Positions 42,863 to 49,314 of a stretch of DNA of 49,553 nucleotides are shown piece after piece. The position numbers and the translations under genes are program-made. This stretch comes from Treponema sp. (GTDB lineage Bacteria > Spirochaetota > Spirochaetia > Treponematales > Breznakiellaceae), in the NCBI GenBank assembly GCA_031286205.1, contig JAITUR010000025.1, positions 1-49,553 on the forward strand. The letters run 5' to 3'. Below the pieces are notes generated by a model, which was not told where the DNA came from, ran no database searches, and worked only from the letters and a program-made list of their open reading frames with translations. Each line of letters begins with the position of its first letter. The first letter of the stretch is position 1.

Positions 42863-43104
42863 AAAGTTTCTATTTCTTTAATTGTTCTAAATTGAACAGT
42901 TGCAGGACAGCCTGTTAATTTTTCATCGCAGTTAAGTATTGCCTCGCCTATTTCTCGCCATTTATTTTCAGTAGTTTTTTTTGTTATAATATCTTTGCCA
43001 AGGCTATCCTCTATTGTAACTAATACCTTTTTTTTCTGCGGTATGGAAACCGGACTATCGGGGATAAAACGCTCATTATCAAATATTCCTGTTACAACTA
43101 GCAT
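42859..43104 (-). CDS. vapB: antitoxin of the VapC pair (DUF104/AF2212-like)
   Basis: 81 aa from the ATG at 43104, with GGAGG upstream. MLVVTGIFDNERFIPDSPVSIPQKKK (here shown in part as VVTGIFDNERFIPDSPV) is the short beta-hairpin start of DUF104-type antitoxins, followed by VLVTIED and a helical, Lys/Glu-rich tail that should wrap the toxin. A longer frame runs upstream into module C and is not used. Confidence 0.8.
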   Translation of the reverse strand: MLVVTGIFDNERFIPDSPVSIPQKKKVLVTIEDSLGKDIITKKTTENKWREIGEAILNCDEKLTGCPATVQFRTIKEIETL

Positions 43105-43138
43105 ATATACCTCCAAAATGTACTTTTCTATACACAAT

Positions 43139-43167
43139 AATATACCACTTTTAAGACTTTTGGGCAA
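43139..43167 (-). promoter_or_regulatory. promoter of the vapBC operon
   Basis: Minus strand: TTGCCC (43167-43162), 17-bp spacer, TATATT (43144-43139). Predicted +1 near 43132, a normal leader of about 28 nt with GGAGG. It lies back-to-back with module C (43222). Confidence 0.65.
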
Positions 43168-43221
43168 CCTTCTACAAGTGGAGTGAGCTGCTTTATCAGT
43201 TAATGCAGAAACCCTCCAAAG

Positions 43222-43284
43222 TTGTGAGTTTTTTCCCAAAAATATGACATTCCCCCTTAAAAATTGTGAGTTTTACCCGGATGT
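43222..43284 (+). promoter_or_regulatory. phased-repeat regulatory module C
   Basis: Three 21-bp repeats at 43222-43242, 43243-43263 and 43264-43284; a few bases differ from A and B in repeats 1 and 2. The match to B begins earlier, at AAACCCTCCAAAG. -35 position ATGTTT (43281-43286), -10 TACAAT (43304-43309) within TACAATTATTGTA. Confidence 0.8.
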
Positions 43285-43315
43285 TTTAATGCAAATTGCA
43301 TTTTACAATTATTGT

Positions 43316-43390
43316 AAATCTGCCTGTATGGGCGGGTTAAAAATCGTGATTTCCTGCCGCAAAAGCAGGGTTCGCAAAAAGGAGTGTTTT
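43316..43390 (+). ncRNA. structured 5' leader C (candidate cis-acting RNA)
   Basis: Hairpin 1 GCCT-GTAT-GGGC (43322-43333; U-G pair where B has C-G), the same 19-nt linker, then hairpin 2 CCTGC ... GCAGG (43353-43369). The stem of hairpin 2 differs in sequence from leader B but still pairs. AGGAG precedes the ATG. Confidence 0.55.
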
Positions 43391-43855
43391 ATGAAAAACA
43401 CAGTTAAATTTATAGGGATTATTGCTTTGGTTGCGATGATCGGGTTTGCAATGGCAGGCTGTTCGGGTGGAGCAATTAAAAGCCAATCCACTTATTACGG
43501 AACATGGACTCAGGACGACAGCAATGAACGATGGCAAATAGATTCAGAATCGCTTACATTTCGTGATAGAGGTTCTTTTGCTGGATTTACGGCTCATTTT
43601 ACTGTTAAATTTACTCCTGTAGAGTGGACTGCTGTGAAACAAAACGAGGCAATATCTGAGAGCAGAAGAAATACAGAAGTATATAATAACGATGGTTATA
43701 AAATTACAGGCACTGTTACTGAGAGTGATATGGAGTACACTTACACAGTTGGTGAGCCATATTCCTTATTTATATTTTTTAGCAAAACTGAACCATCAGT
43801 TGCAAGGTTTAGCGTTGGCAGTGATGGATCGCCAAAAATATTTACCAAGCAGTAA
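43391..43855 (+). CDS. small lipoprotein under module C, unknown function
   Basis: 154 aa. Lipoprotein signal MKNTVKFIGIIALVAMIGFAMAGC (Cys in MAGC). The mature chain starts with YYGTWTQDDSNERWQIDSESLTFRD and continues as strands; this GTW...D.. opening is like small lipocalin-type stress or copy-number lipoproteins but I cannot assign it. Start 43391 is set by AGGAG; the longer frame would run through the regulatory leader. Confidence 0.75.
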   Translation: MKNTVKFIGIIALVAMIGFAMAGCSGGAIKSQSTYYGTWTQDDSNERWQIDSESLTFRDRGSFAGFTAHFTVKFTPVEWTAVKQNEAISESRRNTEVYNNDGYKITGTVTESDMEYTYTVGEPYSLFIFFSKTEPSVARFSVGSDGSPKIFTKQ

Positions 43856-43937
43856 TGCAAAGCAGGATAACACTAGGTGGCTCTATGATCAAATTAGGGA
43901 GAATTTAGACAGAAGTATCGCATGGTAATAGATACCA

Positions 43938-43978
43938 TTTTTTGGTAGTGGATAAATTTTTTATTCACTACCAAAAAA
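43938..43978. repeat. perfect 13-bp inverted repeat
   Basis: TTTTTTGGTAGTG (43938-43950) and CACTACCAAAAAA (43966-43978) with a 15-nt loop. It overlaps the 3' end of the ATPase remnant and may stop transcripts from either side. Confidence 0.65.
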
Positions 43979-44125
43979 ATAAAAGAAATACCACACGGGT
44001 ACTGCCCAAATATCTTTGCGAACCTGTAAAAGTTCTGTTCCGGTATAGATAATAATACCTTTTACAAATCTCTTTCCAATAGTTTCCTGCATAACCAGCA
44101 GATTCGTATAATCTTTCTCGTTGAT
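43961..44125 (-). pseudogene. C-terminal remnant of an AAA/DUF4143-type ATPase
   Basis: On the minus strand about 55 codons read TINEKDYTNLLVMQETIG, then KRFVKGIIIYTGTELLQ and DIWAVPVWYFF before a stop. This 'RF.KGiiiYTG.e......WAVP' ending is what I know from the C-terminus of DUF4143-type ATPases that abound in host-associated bacteria. There is no start, ATPase domain or promoter; it begins right after the broken VapC gene. Confidence 0.65.
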
Positions 44126-44128
44126 TGT

Positions 44129-44553
44129 TTACTGTTTATCGTCTTGTGCAATAATCTGTATAAATTGTTCAGGGGTTACAACAGGAATAGTGCCGGAGAT
44201 ATAGTCATTAATATTTCTTGTAACAATGTAATTGACAGAAAGACTTTCGCCAACAACATATTGAACAGAATCTTCAAAATCGTTCCAATCCAAATTAAGC
44301 GCTTGGAAGATATGATTATCTGTTACAGTAGCTGGCTTGAAAATAGAAAGAAGGGTTTTAAGAGCTTCTTTTGTGGGTTTTTTCCGAGATCGTTTTTGGA
44401 AAGGAAAAAAATATCAGTTATAGCCGAGGCGGAAATAAAGCAGGCAATTTGATTTTTTTCCGCCAGCAAGTAAACAACCTTAGCATTGGGATAATCTTTG
44501 CGTTTAAGCAAAATATCAAGTGCAACATTGGTGTCAATAAGAATTTTCTTCAT
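44129..44553 (-). pseudogene. PIN-domain toxin (VapC), frameshifted at a run of six A's
   Basis: From the ATG at 44553 the frame reads MKKILIDTNVALDILLKRKDY ... SAITDIFFLSKNDLGKN and then goes out of frame and stops. In the -1 frame after GGA-AAA-AAC it continues as TKEALKTLLSIFKPATV, NLDWNDFEDSVQYVV and IVTRNINDYISG down to the stop at 44129-44131, which completes the PIN fold (Asp pair in FEDS and TRNIND). One extra A would restore about 142 aa. The site is A_AAA_AAC, which has the form of a -1 slippery heptamer, so programmed shifting is possible, as is a sequencing error or true decay. Confidence 0.85.
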
Positions 44554-44828
44554 AAATGTTTTGCCAGCCTCGCCATACGGATTTCATCTATTGTCATGTC
44601 AGTATGTAAAATGCCAGCCAACTTGTGCAAAGTGGGTGAGTTTTTTTCCATTTCTTCAATAATTTCTTTTGTAAGACGAATTTGCCCTGTATCAGACTCT
44701 TTCTCTTCTTTCTTAACAAACGGTATTATTTTAAACTCAACTTGCGCCTTTCCTGCCGGTATTTCAAGAGGAACTTCAAGTGTTATCCGGCGATTATCCG
44801 GTACTTTAACAATTTGTGTCATGGTCAT
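44550..44828 (-). CDS. antitoxin partner of the frameshifted VapC
   Basis: 92 aa. An N-terminal beta-rich part (IVKVPDNRRITLEVPLEIPAG) is followed by a helical segment (LTKEIIEEMEKNSPTLHKLAGIL, shown in part). It ends with an ATGA overlap onto the toxin start, the usual antitoxin-first order. A second in-frame ATG lies at 44822. The mRNA looks leaderless. If the toxin is truly broken, this is an orphan antitoxin. Confidence 0.75.
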   Translation of the reverse strand: MTMTQIVKVPDNRRITLEVPLEIPAGKAQVEFKIIPFVKKEEKESDTGQIRLTKEIIEEMEKNSPTLHKLAGILHTDMTIDEIRMARLAKHL

Positions 44829-44834
44829 GGATAA

Positions 44835-44863
44835 AATATAACATGATACAAGGGAGAAATCAA
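44835..44863 (-). promoter_or_regulatory. leaderless promoter of the second vapBC pair
   Basis: Minus strand: TTGATT (44863-44858), 17-bp spacer, TATATT (44840-44835), six bases, ATG at 44828. Predicted +1 is the A of the ATG. Confidence 0.7.
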
Positions 44864-44883
44864 GGCTATGGAAGAATTAAGCA

Positions 44884-45495
44884 CTAAACAAGCTTAATCT
44901 TTACCAGTCCGCGGGATATGAAATATCCGCCAAAGATAACGATGAAGCGGTCTACAATGTTTACGGGAATTCTGGATAAAATATTTACTGCCAGAATCGG
45001 AAGATTGTTCATAATAAGGCTGAGTTTAAAATTATCTTCTACGCTGAAATAATGCTTTCCCAAAAATACCTGGGATACATAATCTATGACTCCGCCCAAA
45101 ACACTTATTGTAATGGCGCAGATTATGTATAAAAACATAAGTTTGGCGGCAATACTGGTGTAATAAGCGATTATTTTTTCTTTTGGGGCAAAATCAGGAA
45201 TATTCATGGGAGCAGGTTTAAGCGTGTGTATCAATAAAACTTCCGCAATACTGCAGAGGATAAAAAAGTTAATGCTTTTGTAGTAGATGCAAGGAATAAG
45301 CAAGCTAAGCGCCGCAACAGCAATGCCGGGTATAAGACCAAACGCAAAAGTAACTGCCGCCGTAAATACCGTATCCAGAAACAGCGGAAACCCCAGAAAA
45401 CTCCTAAAAAAAACACTAAGAAAAATATTCGCTAGAGATGCCAAAATGCATATAACAACAAGTTTAATTATTTTAGCGGACTGAATGTGTGCCAT
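44884..45495 (-). CDS. integral membrane protein, ECF S-component-like
   Basis: 203 aa with about five or six hydrophobic segments. FLGFPLFLDTVFTAAVTFAFGLIPGIAVAAL (in short, LFLDTVFTAAVTFAFGLIPG) resembles substrate-binding S components of ECF transporters and the membrane sensor parts of some kinases. No ECF ATPase is nearby. It is divergent from the histidine kinase, 45 bases away with overlapping promoters, so it might provide the kinase with a membrane signal input; this is inference. Confidence 0.6.
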   Translation of the reverse strand: MAHIQSAKIIKLVVICILASLANIFLSVFFRSFLGFPLFLDTVFTAAVTFAFGLIPGIAVAALSLLIPCIYYKSINFFILCSIAEVLLIHTLKPAPMNIPDFAPKEKIIAYYTSIAAKLMFLYIICAITISVLGGVIDYVSQVFLGKHYFSVEDNFKLSLIMNNLPILAVNILSRIPVNIVDRFIVIFGGYFISRGLVKIKLV

Positions 45496-45503
45496 TATTA
45501 AAG

Positions 45504-45532
45504 TGTATCAAAAAATTTTATTTTTGTATACT
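45504..45532. promoter_or_regulatory. overlapping divergent promoters (membrane protein / histidine kinase)
   Basis: Plus strand: TATACT at 45527-45532, eight bases before the kinase ATG (45541), with no good -35. Minus strand: TACACT six bases before the ATG at 45495, with TATACA as -35 at 17 bp, which overlaps the kinase -10. The two polymerases could not bind at once. Confidence 0.45.
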
Positions 45533-45540
45533 ATATATTT

Positions 45541-46839
45541 ATGAGAATGGTTTTATGTGTATTACTTGCTGCTCTCTTTTTATCCTGCGCTGGCCGGGAT
45601 AAGCTGCCCCAAGGATTGGAAAAACCCGATCCGCCCAATATACAGGACATAGTAAACCGGTGGATCGACATCGAGCAGCGTTTTACCGCAGATATGGATG
45701 CAAATTCAATCGAAGTTTTGATAGATAAAATTGATGTTTTTTACTTGTCTCTTCAGCAATTTCAGGGATCAACATTATTTCATACATACAGAGCTATTCT
45801 TTTTTCGCCTCATACCGAACGAAACCTTATGACATATCCTCTTGCGGATATTCAGGAAGCCGGAATTGTTTCGGATTTGACATTGGTTTTTCGCGATTCC
45901 ATTGCTTCCGGAGATGTAGAAAGGGCAAGAGCAGTGTCGGCTGAAATTTCCGGAAGCCTTATCCGTCTACTAATGATTGATATTGATGCTCAGCGGTATG
46001 TCAGCACCTCTTATTTTCGCCTGCTTATTACGCTCAGTATATTTATCGTAATTATTGCGCTGCTTATCTGGTTTTTATACAAGTCTTTTACCCGTTCGTT
46101 AATGCGGGAAACTGAAAAAACAATTTTTTCGCACGCTTATATGCTTGCTCAGGATGAAGAACGCTCCAGAATTAGCCGCGAATTGCACGATACGATAATT
46201 CAGGATTTACGCTATTTGCTTTTAGAAACAGAGAAGATAGGCAACACGGAAGAAAAAACCGAAAGAGAAAAGTTAAGCGAAAAAACAATACCATTAATGG
46301 CAGGTCTTATTAGAAAAACAAGGGATATATGCAACGAACTTATTCCGCCGGATTTTCGTTTTAGCGAATTGCCCGATGCTATAAGACAGCTTTGTCTTGA
46401 TTTTGGCAAAAAAACAGGGATAGATTGCCATGCGGAAATTGATGGTGATGTCAAGCTTGAATTTCTTACTATGGAAAAACGGCTGCAAGTTTACCGGATT
46501 ATCCAGGAAGCTCTTACAAATATAGAAAAACATGCCAACGCAAACGAGGCGATTGTTACCATGCGTTTAGGAAAAAATGATACTGAAAGTGCCGGGACAG
46601 TTTTTGTAGGCATCAGTGATGACGGCAAAGGTTTTTTATCGCCCTTGGGTAAGAGCGGGCAAATTACAAGCGGCATTGATAAATCCCATATAGGTATTAT
46701 AAGTATGAAGGAGCGCGCCGCAATACTTGGCGGTATTTTTAAGATAAAGAGCGAGCCGGGAGAAGGCACTTTAGTTTGCTTGGAATTCCCGGCGTATAAA
46801 AATGTAAAAGAAGAAAGCAATGAAAATATTGCTAATTAA
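45541..46839 (+). CDS. NarL-type sensor histidine kinase with lipoprotein N-terminus
   Basis: 432 aa. The start, MRMVLCVLLAALFLSCAGRD, is a lipoprotein-like signal with Cys after FLS. Residues 20-160 are an extracytoplasmic helical domain I do not recognise; one membrane segment follows (LITLSIFIVIIALLIWFLY), then HisKA_3 with the phospho-His in ERSRISRELHDTIIQDL and a HATPase domain (ALTNIEKHANANEA, GISDDGKGF, GIISMKERAAILGG). No regulator gene follows, though the bases after 46820 encode MKILLIKEIL and a stop, like the first residues of a response regulator. The LuxR regulator at 39375 is the only orphan partner in view. Confidence 0.9.
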   Translation: MRMVLCVLLAALFLSCAGRDKLPQGLEKPDPPNIQDIVNRWIDIEQRFTADMDANSIEVLIDKIDVFYLSLQQFQGSTLFHTYRAILFSPHTERNLMTYPLADIQEAGIVSDLTLVFRDSIASGDVERARAVSAEISGSLIRLLMIDIDAQRYVSTSYFRLLITLSIFIVIIALLIWFLYKSFTRSLMRETEKTIFSHAYMLAQDEERSRISRELHDTIIQDLRYLLLETEKIGNTEEKTEREKLSEKTIPLMAGLIRKTRDICNELIPPDFRFSELPDAIRQLCLDFGKKTGIDCHAEIDGDVKLEFLTMEKRLQVYRIIQEALTNIEKHANANEAIVTMRLGKNDTESAGTVFVGISDDGKGFLSPLGKSGQITSGIDKSHIGIISMKERAAILGGIFKIKSEPGEGTLVCLEFPAYKNVKEESNENIAN

Positions 46840-46860
46840 AGAAATACTTTAGCTTCGGGC

Positions 46861-47274
46861 TTATTTGCTTACTTTGGAAAATACATTTCCATGGCCGTGT
46901 CCATCATCCCATTCTCTAGGAATATATAACGAATTATTTATAATCTGACCAATCTCTATATTTCCATTTACATTAAAAGAAACAATGGTTCTGTCATTTT
47001 CTACTGTTCTGGTAAATGTTCCGTTTTTTCGTACATTATGCGCTAGCCTTGCAGTAAATGTTCCATCTGCCAATAATTGTATAGTTTGACCATGATTACT
47101 ATATGTTTCTATTTCGTTGTTGGTTTTTCCAGCTACTGAGTATAAAATAAAAATCAATGCAAGTATTGTAATTAAAACACAAATACTAATAATTAATAAC
47201 TTCTTGTTTTGTTTTTTTTGCTTCATTTCCATTTTTCTATTTTTTTGTTTTTCCTTAAGAATACCTTTAGCCAT
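46861..47274 (-). CDS. small single-pass membrane protein, unknown function
   Basis: 137 aa from the ATG at 47274, which has GGAGG just upstream; four upstream codons of the longer frame are the ribosome site itself. A very basic N-terminus (KEKQKNRKMEMKQKKQNKK) precedes one membrane segment (LLIISICVLITILALIFILY), then a small extracytoplasmic beta-rich domain (ETYSNHGQTIQLLADGTFTA, RTIVSFNVNGNIEIGQIINN) ending DDGHGHGN. Not recognised. It is convergent with the histidine kinase. Confidence 0.65.
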   Translation of the reverse strand: MAKGILKEKQKNRKMEMKQKKQNKKLLIISICVLITILALIFILYSVAGKTNNEIETYSNHGQTIQLLADGTFTARLAHNVRKNGTFTRTVENDRTIVSFNVNGNIEIGQIINNSLYIPREWDDGHGHGNVFSKVSK

Positions 47275-47369
47275 ATTATCCTCCAAATTATAATTTACCC
47301 GATCAATGTATCAAATAATAAGCGTTTTGTCAATAATTATTAAAGGTTTTAATGTTGAATATAGTTGAA

Positions 47370-47398
47370 TTGCAATTTTTATGTTTCCACTGTATTAT
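47370..47398 (+). promoter_or_regulatory. leaderless promoter of the Na/phosphate symporter
   Basis: TTGCAA (47370-47375), 17-bp spacer, TATTAT (47393-47398), seven bases, ATG at 47406. Predicted +1 is one base before the ATG. The longer frame starting at 47352 lies upstream of this promoter and is rejected. Confidence 0.7.
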
Positions 47399-47405
47399 AG
47401 AGAAT

Positions 47406-49154
47406 ATGGATATTGTATCGTTAATTTTAAACATGGTCGGCGGCCTTTGTATGTTCTTATTTGGCATGAAGACCATGAGCGACGGGATACAGCAAAGTGC
47501 AGGCGACCGCTTAAGAAAAACATTGAATTTAATGACAGGCAGCCGTTTTGCCGGTGTACTTACCGGATTTGCGGTTACGGCAATTATTCAGTCCTCGTCA
47601 GCAACTACAGTTATGGTTGTCTCTTTTGTAAATGCCGGACTTCTTACACTAACCCAGTCTATTGGGGTTATAATGGGAGCAAATGTAGGTACAACCATTA
47701 CTGCATGGATTGTTTCTCTGCTGGGTTTCTCGTTAAAAATTTCTAATATGGCTCTGCCGGCTATTGGCATTGGTTTTATCCTTGGTGTTAAAAAATGGAA
47801 ATACAGAAGCCTGGGTAATTTTGTTATGGGATTCGGATTTTTGTTTATGGGGCTCCATTTTCTTACTCAGGAAATGAGCAGTATTAATAAATTAATTAAT
47901 GTTGAAGCTCTGGCAAAATTTACAGAAATGGGGTTTTTATCTGTAATTATTGGAACAGGTGTCGGGTTTGTTATGACCATGCTTTTACATTCTTCCAGTG
48001 CTACAACAGCTATTGTTTTAACTATGGCTTATAACGGGATTTTAAGTTATACAATGGCTGCCGGCATGGTTCTTGGCGCCAACATAGGCACCACAATTGA
48101 TGCTTTACTGGCTTCTATTGGAGCAAAAACAGAAGCAAGGCGGGCTGCTATAGTTCATTTATTATTTAATGTGATTGGGGTTTGCTGGGCGTTACCCTTG
48201 CTTATACCATTGCTAAGATTTATTGATTTTATAACTCCCGGACCCGGTATGCTGGAGATTGCTAAAATATGGAAATTGGGAATGCCTCTTGGCTTTGGCG
48301 TAACAGTACACCTTGCCATGCTGCAAACAATATTCAATCTAATAAACACAATTCTGTTTTTTCCTTTTGTAAAACAATTTGCTGCTTTTATATCTTTTAT
48401 TATTCCTGAAAAACCGGGAGAACAGAAAGAACATTATAAATTTGAATACCTTTCCAGCGTTAAGACAAGCACACCTGAGCTTAATATTCTGCGAGCAGAA
48501 AAAGAAATACGCGATATGGCTGGTATAGCCTCGTCAATGTATGCACAGTTTAGCAGCCTTATGCAGAACTTGCTGGAAATTGAAAATAAGGAAAGTGCTG
48601 CTGAAAAACTCTGCGAAGATTTAAAACCCAAAGAAGAATATATAGACGAAATGAGGGAAACTTTAACTACCTTTTTAATTGAATGTACCCGAAAGCAGCT
48701 TGCGTCACGCACAGAACACAGAGTTTCCCAGCTATTAAGAGTTGTAAACTATATCGAGGAAATGAGTGATGACTGTTATATCATTAGCTTGCTTTTGGAA
48801 AAGAGTATAAAGAAAAACCGTATTTTAAAAAAGGAAGAAATGGACAAACTTGTTCCCTATGTAAATATGGTAGGCGAATTTCTTGATCATCTGCAGGAAC
48901 AGCTGGGTCAGCCCTCATCTTTAAAATTGTCAGGCCGTACCAATGAACTGGAAAAAGCTATAAATAAATCTCGTAAAGATTTGCAAAAACTGGGACGCAA
49001 ACGGATAGAAGCAGGCAAAGATGTAAAAACCGAATTATTTTTTATCGACCTGGTTAGGCGAATCGAAAAACTTGGAGATTACTGTTACGATATTTCCAAT
49101 GCTTTGCGAAAGATAGAACTGCCTTTATTTAAACGGCTTTTTACAAAAAATTGA
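47406..49154 (+). CDS. Na+/phosphate symporter (NptA/PNaS family) with PhoU-like domain
   Basis: 582 aa. The two inverted repeats typical of the family are seen: GMKTMSDGIQQSAGDRLRK with AIIQSSSATTVMV, and later LLHSSSATTAIVLTM with GANIGTTIDALLAS. Eight or so membrane segments span residues 1-345. The last 220 residues are charged helices (SQLLRVVNYIEEMSDDCYII, KLGDYCYDISNAL) resembling PhoU, which in other proteins senses phosphate status. It should import phosphate with sodium at the inner membrane. Monocistronic. Confidence 0.92.
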   Translation: MDIVSLILNMVGGLCMFLFGMKTMSDGIQQSAGDRLRKTLNLMTGSRFAGVLTGFAVTAIIQSSSATTVMVVSFVNAGLLTLTQSIGVIMGANVGTTITAWIVSLLGFSLKISNMALPAIGIGFILGVKKWKYRSLGNFVMGFGFLFMGLHFLTQEMSSINKLINVEALAKFTEMGFLSVIIGTGVGFVMTMLLHSSSATTAIVLTMAYNGILSYTMAAGMVLGANIGTTIDALLASIGAKTEARRAAIVHLLFNVIGVCWALPLLIPLLRFIDFITPGPGMLEIAKIWKLGMPLGFGVTVHLAMLQTIFNLINTILFFPFVKQFAAFISFIIPEKPGEQKEHYKFEYLSSVKTSTPELNILRAEKEIRDMAGIASSMYAQFSSLMQNLLEIENKESAAEKLCEDLKPKEEYIDEMRETLTTFLIECTRKQLASRTEHRVSQLLRVVNYIEEMSDDCYIISLLLEKSIKKNRILKKEEMDKLVPYVNMVGEFLDHLQEQLGQPSSLKLSGRTNELEKAINKSRKDLQKLGRKRIEAGKDVKTELFFIDLVRRIEKLGDYCYDISNALRKIELPLFKRLFTKN

Positions 49155-49252
49155 ACAATGTTTTTTATATAATATTAATCCTGCCATCTCGCCGGCCAAA
49201 GGGGGTCGTGAAATTATCACAGAAAAAATGGGAAAAACCGCCTGTATAGCTA

Positions 49253-49281
49253 TTGACAAAAATACGACAATTTTGTATAAA
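49253..49281 (+). promoter_or_regulatory. promoter of the CheY-type gene
   Basis: TTGACA (49253-49258), 17-bp spacer, TATAAA (49276-49281); AGAGG lies upstream of the ATG at 49315. The rest of 49155-49252 holds nothing I can identify. Confidence 0.8.
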
Positions 49282-49314
49282 TAAATCATATAAATTAAAG
49301 AGGTTTAAAAAGAA

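Noticed and set aside
43692-43928. Open frame on the plus strand ending QDNTRWLYDQIRENLDRSIAW
   Set aside because: Mostly overlaps the lipoprotein gene in another frame; the part after 43856 could be a gene remnant, but nothing supports it.
43938-43978. Rho-independent terminator
   Set aside because: The T run is part of the stem on both strands, with no T tail after it; listed only as an inverted repeat.
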